64,000 nt of DNA. It comes from R-RK-3 sp963834945 (GTDB lineage: Bacteria > Pseudomonadota > Alphaproteobacteria > Rhizobiales > Rhodomicrobiaceae). Numbering within the stretch: position 1 is the first letter of the stretch; every line of letters begins with the position of its first letter. The notes under the pieces were generated by a model. It searched no databases, was not told the origin of the DNA, and worked only from the letters and a program-made list of their open reading frames with translations. The stretch covers positions 434,001 through 498,000 of the forward strand of contig CAWIDT010000009.1 in the NCBI GenBank assembly GCA_963834945.1, read 5' to 3'. Both the position numbers and the translations under genes were made by a program. Shown one piece after another: positions 17,352-25,383 of the stretch.

Positions 17352-17885
17352 ATGCGTGGCTTAATTACATTTATGTTCATTGCAATCATGGCCGTATCCG
17401 GCGCCCAGACGGCCAATGCCGATGAGCGGACCCGGGAGGCCCAAGCTCGCCTTCAGGACCTCGGCTACGAGGTCAGCGTCGACGGCGTCTACGGCGAGGG
17501 CACGGAGAGAGCCGTGCGCCAGTTCCAGAAGGACCGCGGAATTTCGCCCGCCAATGGCGAGTTGACCTCCGACACACGCGAGGCGCTTTTCTCGCAAGGC
17601 AACAATGGCGGGGGCAACAACGGCGGCGGCGACAACAAAGTTCAATGCCGTGACAGCGTCACCGCGACCGGATATCGGCGCATCGGCGAAGGGCGGGCCA
17701 AGTCATCGGCTGAACGCGCCTGGTCGAACAAGGTCGGCACGCTCAACGGCTACGGTCTTGCCTATACCGATTTGAAGCTTGCGCGTAATCCGCAGGTCAC
17801 CTGCATCAAGGCATGCGCGGAATGCACGGTCTCTAAAGTGTGCACGATCGTGGCGGAACCCTGCCGTACAAATTCCGAGAACTGA
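17352..17885 (+). CDS. Secreted peptidoglycan-binding-domain protein with Cys-rich tail
   Basis: A 177-residue exported protein. GGAG precedes the ATG at 17352 and a signal peptide of about 24 residues ends at TANA-D. Residues 28-80 form a PG_binding_1 domain (AQARLQDLGYEVSVDGVYGEGTERAVRQFQ), a module that holds proteins to peptidoglycan. An Asn-Gly linker (about 85-97) leads to a C-terminal part with six cysteines (VQCRD, VTCIKACAEC, KVCTIV, EPC), probably in disulphides. The C-terminal part is unfamiliar to me. It probably acts in the periplasm on or near the cell wall. Confidence 0.8.
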   Translation: MRGLITFMFIAIMAVSGAQTANADERTREAQARLQDLGYEVSVDGVYGEGTERAVRQFQKDRGISPANGELTSDTREALFSQGNNGGGNNGGGDNKVQCRDSVTATGYRRIGEGRAKSSAERAWSNKVGTLNGYGLAYTDLKLARNPQVTCIKACAECTVSKVCTIVAEPCRTNSEN

Positions 17886-17950
17886 GGAATTAGAACGCTT
17901 CCCGAAGGATGTTACGGGCTTTCGGATAAGAAGCGCGGCAGGCAGAAATT

Positions 17951-17980
17951 CAGACCCATTTCCAATTCGGGAATGGGTCT
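17951..17980. other. Hairpin after the PG-binding protein gene
   Basis: AGACCCATTTCC at 17952-17963 pairs with GGGAATGGGTCT at 17969-17980 (one G-T pair) around a five-base loop. No T-run follows, so it is a stabiliser or weak terminator candidate. The whole 17886-18226 gap holds this hairpin, the terminator at 18059 and no gene. Confidence 0.5.
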
Positions 17981-18058
17981 AGGAGCGCGCGGGACGACCT
18001 CAAGGCGCGCGCGCGTCCTGACCAGCAAGCGGAATAACCGCAAGCCGCATCGATCGAC

Positions 18059-18093
18059 AATGGCCCGCCGCACCCTGCGTTCGGGCCATTTTT
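18059..18093 (+). terminator. Intrinsic terminator
   Basis: AATGGCCCG at 18059-18067 pairs with CGGGCCATT at 18082-18090, followed by TTT (five T in all counting the stem). It isolates the PG-binding protein gene from the next one. Confidence 0.7.
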
Positions 18094-18226
18094 GCGTCCG
18101 CGTCCCAAAAAGCGCGTTAACCATGCTGGCCGGTTATTTACCAGTTTCTTCAAACTTAATTCAAATTTATCGATCAATGCGACATTTTCAGTTCAGCCGT
18201 TTTTGCAATTATTGGGACTTGGCGTC

Positions 18227-18787
18227 ATGAGACCTTGTGTATCTTACTTAAGCGCTGCTGTTTTTGCGGGGATGCTGGCCCTGCTTGCGCCTCTCCAGGC
18301 CAAGGCAGGCCCTGCCGTAGATCAAACGATCCTGGCCCTGGCCCCCCTGTCGCAATCCACGGGGCTCGTTCAAGTTGGCTATTATGGTGGCGGCGACTAT
18401 GAGCGCGACGAAAAGCGCTATGACGACGACGGCTATGATGGCGGCCACGGGGGCGGAGACCATTACGGCTCCGAGCACAAGCACGATTATGATGATAGCG
18501 GCCACAAGGACGGCTGCTGCGATTATCAAAGCGGCTCCGGCTATGGCCATGGCGAGGACCATTATCGCAAGCGCTATCCGGACTATCATGACGGATGCTG
18601 CAACGATGGCTGCTATAAGAAGAAGTGGGTTTGCGAGGCGTCGGTGCCGCGGTGCTTTAAGCAGCGCGAATGCGTCTGGTATTATGGCAAGGAATATTGC
18701 CGCTACGTACACCGCTGCGTCGGCGGCGGAGACAATTACTGCAAGTGGGTCAGCGTTCACAGCCACGATTGCGGCGGCGGCTATTGA
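18227..18787 (+). CDS. Secreted His/Asp/Gly/Cys-rich protein
   Basis: A 186-residue protein of low complexity. The ATG at 18227 starts a good signal peptide (cleavage near AKA-G, residue 28). Residues 52-125 are a run of Gly, Asp, His and Tyr (for example YDGGHGGGDHYGSEHKHDYDD), then CC and C pairs. The last 60 residues (WVCEASVPRCFKQRECVWYYGKEYC..HRC) carry regularly spaced cysteines. Composition suggests metal binding or a disulphide-rich surface protein, but no family is recognised. It is a lone gene between a terminator and the ssb promoter. The ribosome site is weak. Confidence 0.65.
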   Translation: MRPCVSYLSAAVFAGMLALLAPLQAKAGPAVDQTILALAPLSQSTGLVQVGYYGGGDYERDEKRYDDDGYDGGHGGGDHYGSEHKHDYDDSGHKDGCCDYQSGSGYGHGEDHYRKRYPDYHDGCCNDGCYKKKWVCEASVPRCFKQRECVWYYGKEYCRYVHRCVGGGDNYCKWVSVHSHDCGGGY

Positions 18788-18931
18788 CCGTCGGCATTCG
18801 ATTGCCGTGATCACAGGTGCGGAGTCCCGCGCTTCCTCGGATAAGGGCGTGGCGGCGGGGCATTTCCCGCCGCTGCGCCCTGTTGATTCCGCCTTCCGGC
18901 CCGCATCGCCGTTCGCCGTGACGCGCCTCGC
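18788..18931. other. Part of the 316-base gap before ssb
   Basis: The gap 18788-19103 holds no accepted gene. Its right part carries the ssb promoter with an SOS box (18932-18971) and a leader of about 130 bases. The left part, listed here, shows nothing recognisable; a leftward frame across the whole ssb region is a shadow of ssb. Confidence 0.35.
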
Positions 18932-18971
18932 TTGACAATTGCTGCGACCCCTCCTAGAACGTTACCAGAAC
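18932..18971 (+). promoter_or_regulatory. ssb promoter overlapped by an alphaproteobacterial LexA (SOS) box
   Basis: TTGACA (18932-18937), 17 bases, TAGAAC (18955-18960) make a good housekeeping promoter. GAAC-N7-GAAC at 18957-18971 is, on the other strand, GTTC-N7-GTTC, the known LexA box of alphaproteobacteria. It overlaps the -10 hexamer, where a repressor would block transcription. This implies DNA-damage control of ssb. Confidence 0.75.
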
Positions 18972-19103
18972 ATTAACGATTTCGGCCCGCCATGCGCGGC
19001 CCGATGCGTCGGTGGCGGTGGAAAAGCGACCGGCGCTACGGCGGCCGGGTTTGTCGCGCGCTAGGATGTCAGCCGAATCGAGAGGGATGAAGGAAGGCAA
19101 GAT

Positions 19104-19607
19104 ATGGCCGGTTCGGTAAACAAGGTCATTCTGGTGGGCAATCTGGGGGCCGACCCTGAGATCCGCCGCACGCAGGATGGACGCCCCATCTGCAATATGC
19201 GCATTGCCACCTCGGAGAACTGGCGCGACAAGGGCACCGGCGAGCGCCGCGAGAAGACCGAATGGCATACCGTCGTGATTTTCAATGAAGGTCTTTGCAA
19301 GGTCGCCGAACAATATCTGCGCAAGGGTGCAAAGGTCTATTTGGAAGGCCAGTTGCAGACGCGCAAATGGCAGGATCAGAGCGGGCAGGACCGATATTCC
19401 ACCGAGGTCGTGCTGCAAGGTTTCAACAGCACCCTGACCATGCTGGATGGCCGCGCCGGAGCGGGCGCTGGCGGCGGCATGAATGAGGAAACAACGCCTT
19501 ACGATGCCGGCAATGAGCGCCGTTCCACGGGCGGCAAGCCGCGCGGCGAGGCGAGCGGCGGCGGCGGCAATTTCGATAAGGATCTGGACGACGAAATTCC
19601 GTTTTAG
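19104..19607 (+). CDS. ssb: Single-stranded DNA-binding protein
   Basis: A 167-residue SSB that coats single-stranded DNA in replication, repair and recombination. Residues 1-112 are the OB fold (MAGSVNKVILVGNLGADPEIR ... WHTVVIF ... VYLEGQLQTRKWQD), then a Gly-rich flexible linker, then the acidic tip DLDDEIPF that recruits partner proteins. All are standard. It lies directly upstream of gyrA with its own SOS-type promoter. Confidence 0.97.
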   Translation: MAGSVNKVILVGNLGADPEIRRTQDGRPICNMRIATSENWRDKGTGERREKTEWHTVVIFNEGLCKVAEQYLRKGAKVYLEGQLQTRKWQDQSGQDRYSTEVVLQGFNSTLTMLDGRAGAGAGGGMNEETTPYDAGNERRSTGGKPRGEASGGGGNFDKDLDDEIPF

Positions 19608-19691
19608 CCACGGGCCGAGCGCGTTCGCGCCAGGCGACATTTTCGGCGCGGCACATTATATACAGCTTTGTTGATCCGGCATGGCCGTGGG

Positions 19692-19721
19692 TTGCTTTCG
19701 CGACGCCTCCCCGGCTATAGT
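19692..19721 (+). promoter_or_regulatory. Candidate gyrA promoter
   Basis: TTGCTT (19692-19697), 18 bases, TATAGT (19716-19721), about 50 bases before the gyrA start. A reasonable housekeeping-type pair between ssb and gyrA. Confidence 0.45.
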
Positions 19722-19773
19722 CCTGGCGAAAAGTCCTTTTCCACTGGACGAAGAATTCATACCCGGCTGACAC

Positions 19774-22590
19774 TTGGCAGATTCACCCAAAGACAAAAGT
19801 GGCGGCGGAACCGGCGAGCCCGATATCCGGCCGATCTCGATAACGCAGGAGATGAAGCGTTCCTATCTCGATTACGCCATGAGCGTGATCGTGGCGCGGG
19901 CGCTTCCGGACGTGCGCGACGGCCTGAAGCCGGTGCATCGGCGCATCCTTTATTCGATGTACGAGCAGGGCTATGAGTGGAATAAGCCCTACCGCAAATC
20001 GGCCCGTGTCGTCGGCGATGTCATCGGTAAATATCACCCGCATGGCGACCAGGCCGTTTACGATGCGCTCGTCCGCATGGCGCAGGATTTCTCCATGCGC
20101 CTGCTGCTCATCGATGGCCAGGGCAATTTCGGTTCCGTCGATGGCGACCCGCCGGCGGCCATGCGGTACACCGAAGTGCGCCTGCAAAAGGTCACAGGCG
20201 GAATTCTGGACGACCTCGACAAGGACACGGTCGATTTCCAGGACAATTACGACAATTCCGAGCGCGAACCCGTGGTCATGCCGGCGCGCTTTCCCAATCT
20301 TCTCGTCAATGGCGCGGGCGGCATCGCCGTCGGCATGGCGACGAACATTCCGCCGCATAATCTGGGCGAGGTCATCGACGCCTGCATCGCCTATCTCGAC
20401 AATCCGGCGATCACCATCGAAGAGCTGATCGAGATCATTCCCGGCCCGGATTTCCCGACCGGCGGCTTGATCCTTGGCCGCGCCGGCATTCGTGCCGCCT
20501 ACCACAAGGCGCGCGGCTCCATCGTCATGCGCGGCCGCGTCAGCGTCGAGACCGTGCGCAAAGAGCGCGAGGCGCTCATCGTCACCGAGATCCCCTATCA
20601 GGTGAACAAGGCGACGATGATCGAGCGCATCGCCGAACTGGTGCGCGAGAAACGCATCGAGGGCATCTCGGATGTGCGCGACGAGTCCGACCGCCAGGGC
20701 TACCGCGTCGTGGTCGAGCTGAAGCGCGATGCGGTCGCCGATGTGGTGCTCAACCAGCTCTACCGCTTCACGTCGCTGCAAAGCTCGTTCGGCGCCAATA
20801 TCGTCGCGCTGAACGGCGGCCGCCCCGAACAGCTCAACCTCAAGGACATGATCCAGGCCTTCGCGCAGTTCCGCGAAGTGGTCGTGTCGCGCCGCACGAA
20901 ATTCTTGCTGAACAAGGCCCGCGACCGCGCCCATGTGCTCGCCGGCCTGATGATCGCAGTCGCCAATATCGACGAAGTCATCCGCCTGATCCGCACTTCG
21001 CCCGACCCCACCGTGGCGCGCGAGGCGCTGATGGGCCGCGACTGGCCCGCCGCCGACGTCGCCCATTACATCATGCTGATCGAGGACCCGCGCCATAAGG
21101 TGAACGCCGACGGCACCTATCGCCTCTCCGAGACCCAGGCGCGCGCCATCCTCGATCTGCGCCTGCAGCGCCTGACCGCGCTCGGCCGCGAGGAGATCGG
21201 CGAGGAAATGCGCGCACTCGGCGAGAGCATCAAGGATTATCTCGACATTCTGCGCTCGCGCGCCCGCATCGTCACCATCATCAAGGACGAGCTGATGGCG
21301 GTGCGCAGCGAATTCGCCACGCCGCGCCGCACCGAGATCGTCGATGTCGAAGCCGATGTGGATGATGAGGATCTGATCCAGCGCGAGGATATGGTCGTCA
21401 CCGTCAGCCATCGCGGCTATATCAAGCGCGTGCCGCTGTCGACCTACCGGGCGCAAAGGCGCGGCGGCAAGGGCCGCTCCGGCATGGCGACGCGCGACGA
21501 AGATTTCGTCACCCGGCTGTTCATCGCCAACACCCATACGCCGCTTCTCTTCTTCTCCTCGCGCGGCATGGTCTACAAGATGAAGGTGTGGCGGTTGCCG
21601 CTGGCGGCGCCACAAGCGCGCGGCAAGGCGCTGATCAATCTTCTGCCGCTGCAGCAGGATGAGTCCATCACCACCATCATGCCGCTGCCGGAGGACGAGA
21701 CCACCTGGGCCAGCCTCAATGTGATGTTCGCGACGTCCGTCGGCGACGTCCGCCGCAACGACCTGTCGGATTTCGTCGAAGTACGCCAGAACGGCAAGAT
21801 CGCCATGAAGCTGGACGAGGGCAGCCAGATCGTCGGCGTCGGTATCTGCACCGAGAACGACAATGTGCTGCTGACCACGGCGGGCGGCCAGGCCATCCGC
21901 TTCCCGGTCGGCGACGTGCGCGTCTTCAAGGGGCGCGAATCGACCGGCGTGCGCGGCGTCCGGCTGGATACGGACGACCGGGTGATCTCGATGGCCATCC
22001 TGCGCCATGTCGATGCCGCCCCGGCCGAGCGTGCCGCCTATGTCAAGCAGGCCAACGCCATCCGCCGCGCCGCGACCGGCGACCGTCCCGCGCCTGAGGA
22101 TGCCGACATGACGCCGGAGGAGGGCGCTGAGGGTTCCGAAGGCGCCGAGGCGGCCGAGCTGACGCCGGAGCGCTACGCCGAGCTGGGCGCATCGGAGCAA
22201 TTCGTGCTGACGGTGTCGGAGAACGGCTTCGGCAAACGCACCAGCGCCTATGAATACCGCGTCTCGGGCCGGGGCGGCAAAGGCATCATGGGCATGATCG
22301 TCAACAGCCGCAACGGCAAGCTGGTTGCCGCTTTCCCCGTCGAGGATAGCGACCAGATCATGCTCGTCACCAATGGCGGCCAGATGATCCGCTGCCCGGT
22401 GGAGGGCATTTCCATAGTCGGCCGCTCGACGCAAGGGGTGCGGATCTTCAATACCGGCGAAGGCGAGCACGTCGTTTCCGTCCGCCCGGTTTCCGACGAT
22501 GGCAACGGCAATGGAAACGGCAATGGCAATGGCGAAGCCGGTCCCGAAGACGGCGGCGACACCGGCGACGATGCCCCTGCGGAGGATTAG
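19774..22590 (+). CDS. gyrA: DNA gyrase subunit A
   Basis: A 938-residue type II topoisomerase subunit that, with GyrB, introduces negative supercoils. A TTG start is used; no better start lies upstream. The catalytic tyrosine is Y132 (AAMRYTE). The quinolone region reads HPHGDQAVYD: glutamine at residue 93 stands where E. coli has Ser83, while the Asp87 equivalent (D97) is kept. The GyrA box QRRGGKG that wraps DNA is present in the C-terminal beta-pinwheel. There is an acidic Glu/Ala-rich insert at about 770-800 within the pinwheel and a Gly-Asn repeat at the very end. Its TAG stop begins a repeat element. Confidence 0.97.
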   Translation: MADSPKDKSGGGTGEPDIRPISITQEMKRSYLDYAMSVIVARALPDVRDGLKPVHRRILYSMYEQGYEWNKPYRKSARVVGDVIGKYHPHGDQAVYDALVRMAQDFSMRLLLIDGQGNFGSVDGDPPAAMRYTEVRLQKVTGGILDDLDKDTVDFQDNYDNSEREPVVMPARFPNLLVNGAGGIAVGMATNIPPHNLGEVIDACIAYLDNPAITIEELIEIIPGPDFPTGGLILGRAGIRAAYHKARGSIVMRGRVSVETVRKEREALIVTEIPYQVNKATMIERIAELVREKRIEGISDVRDESDRQGYRVVVELKRDAVADVVLNQLYRFTSLQSSFGANIVALNGGRPEQLNLKDMIQAFAQFREVVVSRRTKFLLNKARDRAHVLAGLMIAVANIDEVIRLIRTSPDPTVAREALMGRDWPAADVAHYIMLIEDPRHKVNADGTYRLSETQARAILDLRLQRLTALGREEIGEEMRALGESIKDYLDILRSRARIVTIIKDELMAVRSEFATPRRTEIVDVEADVDDEDLIQREDMVVTVSHRGYIKRVPLSTYRAQRRGGKGRSGMATRDEDFVTRLFIANTHTPLLFFSSRGMVYKMKVWRLPLAAPQARGKALINLLPLQQDESITTIMPLPEDETTWASLNVMFATSVGDVRRNDLSDFVEVRQNGKIAMKLDEGSQIVGVGICTENDNVLLTTAGGQAIRFPVGDVRVFKGRESTGVRGVRLDTDDRVISMAILRHVDAAPAERAAYVKQANAIRRAATGDRPAPEDADMTPEEGAEGSEGAEAAELTPERYAELGASEQFVLTVSENGFGKRTSAYEYRVSGRGGKGIMGMIVNSRNGKLVAAFPVEDSDQIMLVTNGGQMIRCPVEGISIVGRSTQGVRIFNTGEGEHVVSVRPVSDDGNGNGNGNGNGEAGPEDGGDTGDDAPAED

Positions 22591-22884
22591 AGCATTTTCC
22601 AGCAAAGCGTGTCCCCCGCGACGGCGGGGATGGATGCCGGTTTACGTCCGGAAAATGCGACCAAAACGAAGAATTCATCAGCCGCGCGCCGATTCCATCG
22701 GGGCGTGGCTCTGTAGCGAGGTGGTTTAGATGGAAACGCTTGTCGCTCCGGCCACCGAGCCGGGGCCCAATGCGGTCACCGCACGGAGTCAATCGGGTGG
22801 GATTAGGCTCCGGATCTCCGCTTCGCGTCTCCGGGGTGACAGAATATCTTACGGACGCTCACACCTAAACTGATCACGCTCTAG
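22588..22884. repeat. Two adjoining interspersed palindromic repeats
   Basis: The first (22588-22719) starts on the gyrA stop with TAGAGCATTTTCCAGCAAAG, has GCCGGTTTACGTCCGGAAAATGCG and CGATTCCATCGGGGCG, matching the module at 53391-53495. The second (22720-22884) has GGTTTAGATGGAAACGC, GCTCCGGCC...GAGCCGGGGCC, GGATCTCCGCTTCGCG and closes with CCTAAACTGATCACGCTCTAG, matching 13533-13692. No gene is present before the LysE gene. Confidence 0.8.
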
Positions 22885-22910
22885 TTCCGTTTTCCGCGAT
22901 GAGGCCGGAC

Positions 22911-23531
22911 ATGCCGACTGAACTCTATCTCGCCTTCATCCTAGCCTGCGTCGTGCTTGCGATCACACCGGGGCCGAATATGTCGCTGTTCGTCGCCAAT
23001 GGCGCGACCCACGGTGTCCGGGCGGCGCTGCTGACCGTTTTCGGCAGCGCGCTGGGTCTCAGCGTGCTGGTCGGGGCGGCGTCGCTCGGAATGACCGCAT
23101 CGATGCGCCTGATGGCGGAATGGTTCGACGTCATCCGCTGGATCGGCGCCGCCTATCTGATATGGCTGGGCATCAGCCGCCTGCGCGCCGCCAGGCGCGC
23201 CGCCGATGAAGCGGCGCCGGTGGTTGCGGGCGGCCGTGGCCGCTGGTTCTGGCAGGGTGCGGCGGTGTCGCTGTCCAATCCGAAAGTGCTGCTGTTCCTG
23301 GGCGCATTCTTCCCGCAATTCATCGATCCCGCCAGCCCGGCCGGGCCGCAGCTGGCGCTGCTGGCGGTCACGTTCGTCGCCACCATCGTGGCGGTGGATT
23401 GTGTCGTCGCCTCCGCCGCCGGATCGGCGCAGCTCTGGTTCACCGCGCGGCGCCGGCGCTTCGCCGAAGGCATCAGCGGCTTTGTGCTGGTCTGCGGCGG
23501 GCTTTGGCTTGCCGCCGCGCGCCGGGCATAA
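22911..23531 (+). CDS. LysE/RhtB-family translocator
   Basis: A 206-residue inner-membrane exporter with about six helices. The family signature is clear: ITPGPNMSLFVANGATHGVRAAL near the N-terminus and AAVSLSNPKVLLFLGAFFPQFI in the middle. Members export amino acids or homoserine lactones. I use the ATG at 22911, with AGG placed just upstream; an ATG at 22899 in the same frame is the alternative. It is 10 bases from coaD, so they may be cotranscribed. Confidence 0.88.
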   Translation: MPTELYLAFILACVVLAITPGPNMSLFVANGATHGVRAALLTVFGSALGLSVLVGAASLGMTASMRLMAEWFDVIRWIGAAYLIWLGISRLRAARRAADEAAPVVAGGRGRWFWQGAAVSLSNPKVLLFLGAFFPQFIDPASPAGPQLALLAVTFVATIVAVDCVVASAAGSAQLWFTARRRRFAEGISGFVLVCGGLWLAAARRA

Positions 23532-23541
23532 GGCAGCGCCC

Positions 23542-24056
23542 ATGTCCCGCACCGTCTTTTACGCCGGAAGCTTCGATCCCGTCACGCTCGGCCATCTCGA
23601 CCTGATCGCGCGGTGCGGCGCGGCTATTCGACCGTGTGGTGGTCGGGCATCGGGGTGCATCACGGCAAGACGCCGCTATTTCGCCGGCGATGAGCGGGTG
23701 GAGATGCTGCGCAGCGAAATTGCGCAGCTTAAGCCTTGCCGACGCGGGCGCCGTCGAGGTGGTGACCTTCGACAATCTCGTCGTCGACGCTGCGCGCAGC
23801 CACGGCGCGGCAGCCCTGCTGCGCGGCCTCCGCGATGCCACCGATTTCGACTATGAAATGCAGATGACCGGCATGAATGGCGCCCTCGCCCCCGGCCTCG
23901 ATACGGTATTCCTGCCGGCCTCCGGCGCCTATCGGCATATTGCCGCCACCTTTGTGCGCCAGATCGCTCAAATGGGAGGCGACGTGACAGCCGTTCGTGC
24001 CGCCCGCTGTCGCCGCCCGGCTCAGGCAAAAGCTGTCCTCTCCCGGCTCGTCCTGA
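23542..24056 (+). pseudogene. coaD: Phosphopantetheine adenylyltransferase, broken by several frameshifts
   Basis: The start MSRTVFYAGSFDPVTLGHLDLIAR is a perfect CoaD N-terminus with the T/HxGH nucleotide motif. The reading frame then leaves near 23612, returns near 23680 (FAGDERVEMLRSEIAQL), leaves again near 23730 (LADAGAVEVVTFDNLVVDAARSHGA in a second frame) and shifts a fourth time near 23993 (FVPPAVAARLRQKL, stop at 24054). All pieces together restore a normal CoaD of about 170 residues, including RGLRDATDFDYE. Each shift is one base. CoaD catalyses the fourth step of coenzyme A synthesis and is normally essential, so sequencing error is a likelier cause than decay. Confidence 0.85.
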
Positions 24057-24089
24057 GCAACGATTTCCACGCACCGGAGTTTATCCACC

Positions 24090-24626
24090 ATGACGCGTTT
24101 CCTGTTTGCCGCTCTCGCGATCGTCGCCATCATGTCGAGCCCGGCAGGGGCGGCGGACAAAAATACCCTCTACATGGATCTGAAAGGCGGCCGCGTCACC
24201 ATCGAGCTCAGACCCGATCTGGCGCCCAAGCATGTCGAGCGCATCAAGGCGCTGACTAAGCAAGGGTTCTATAATGGGCTGAAATTTCACCGGGTGATTA
24301 CCGGCTTCATGGCGCAGACCGGCGACCCGACCGGCACCGGCACCGGCGGTTCCAAGCTTCCCGATCTGCCGGCAGAATTCAGCAACGCCCCGTTCAAGCG
24401 CGGCACGCTCGGCGCCGCCCGCACCAACAATCCGAACACCGCCAACAGCCAGTTCTTCATCGTTCTGGAGGCCTCGCCGCATCTGAACGGCCAATATACG
24501 CTGTTCGGCGAAGTGACCAGCGGCATGGAAATCGTCGACAAGATCAAGAAGGGCGAAGGCGAGAGCGGGATGGTTTTCAATCCCGACACGATCGTGAAGA
24601 TGCAGCTTGCATCCGACGCAAAATAG
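24090..24626 (+). CDS. Peptidyl-prolyl cis-trans isomerase, cyclophilin type, exported
   Basis: A 178-residue cyclophilin with an N-terminal signal peptide (MTRFLFAALAIVAIMSSPAGA-A), so it works in the periplasm. Core motifs are present: YNGLKFHRVITGFMAQTGDPTGTGTGG (arginine of the active site in FHRV), NSQFFIVL. It speeds proline isomerisation during folding. The cytoplasmic paralogue starts 33 bases downstream, a pair typical of alphaproteobacteria. Confidence 0.93.
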   Translation: MTRFLFAALAIVAIMSSPAGAADKNTLYMDLKGGRVTIELRPDLAPKHVERIKALTKQGFYNGLKFHRVITGFMAQTGDPTGTGTGGSKLPDLPAEFSNAPFKRGTLGAARTNNPNTANSQFFIVLEASPHLNGQYTLFGEVTSGMEIVDKIKKGEGESGMVFNPDTIVKMQLASDAK

Positions 24627-24659
24627 CGGCAAGCCGCTGACCAACAAAAGGAGCCAGCC

Positions 24660-25133
24660 ATGGCTGACATCAACGACCCGGAAAACACCCTGATCATGGA
24701 CATGACGCATGGCCGCGTCGTCATCGAGCTGATGCCGGATGTGGCGCCGCAGCACGTCGCTCGCATCAAGGAACTGGCGCGCGAAGGCTTCTATGACGGC
24801 GTCGTCTTCCACCGCGTGATCGACGGCTTCATGGCGCAGACCGGCGACCCGACCGGCACCGGCATGGGCGGTTCCGGCAAGAAGCTCAAGGCCGAGTTCA
24901 ACGCAACGCCGCATGAGCGCGGCGTCGTGTCGATGGCGCGCTCGCAGGACCCCAATAGCGGCGACAGCCAATTCTTCATCTGCTTTGACGACGCAACCTT
25001 CCTCGACCGGCAATATACCGCGTGGGGTCGCGTCATCGAGGGCATGGAGAACGTCGACAAGATCAAGCGCGGCGAGCCGGTCAGCAATCCCGACAAGATC
25101 GAGAGCATCCGCGTCGCCGCCGACGCGACCTGA
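24660..25133 (+). CDS. Peptidyl-prolyl cis-trans isomerase, cyclophilin type, cytoplasmic
   Basis: A 157-residue cyclophilin without signal peptide. It shows VVFHRVIDGFMAQTGDPTGTGMGGSG and DSQFFICF, the catalytic core. AAGGAG precedes the ATG. It is closely similar to the exported paralogue just upstream, so the pair looks like a duplication with one copy given a signal peptide. Confidence 0.94.
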   Translation: MADINDPENTLIMDMTHGRVVIELMPDVAPQHVARIKELAREGFYDGVVFHRVIDGFMAQTGDPTGTGMGGSGKKLKAEFNATPHERGVVSMARSQDPNSGDSQFFICFDDATFLDRQYTAWGRVIEGMENVDKIKRGEPVSNPDKIESIRVAADAT

Positions 25134-25302
25134 TCCAGCGCGCCGGATGCCCGGATCGGCAGGAGCCCTCTCTTCCTGTCGTCCCGGACGGCGCAGCCGA
25201 GCCGGGACCTATTCGCAGTCCGCCTCCGATGATGCGGGGGAATCAGCATCCTGGCTCAAGGCCGGGGCGACGCAGAGTTCGCCCGCACCCGAGGGCGCGG
25301 CC

Positions 25303-25364
25303 GCTCCGCTGAACGCGGAGCTGCATTATAGCTCTTTGTTTGTGCATCGGATTTATCCGATGCA
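25303..25364. other. Two hairpins in the queA leader
   Basis: GCTCCGC (25303-25309) pairs with GCGGAGC (25315-25321) around five bases. TGCATCGGAT (25343-25352) pairs perfectly with ATCCGATGCA (25355-25364). The second ends 20 bases before the queA ATG. They may form mRNA structures or the second may be an operator. Upstream, 25150-25250 carries a decayed repeat (GTCGTCCCGGACGGCG, GAGCCGGGACCTA). I see no preQ1 riboswitch consensus. Confidence 0.5.
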
Positions 25365-25383
25365 TCAAAGCCGGTGATGATCG

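Noticed and set aside
19783..22605. A 940-codon open frame antisense to gyrA
   Set aside because: It mirrors gyrA codon by codon, as happens in GC-rich DNA, and has no family resemblance.
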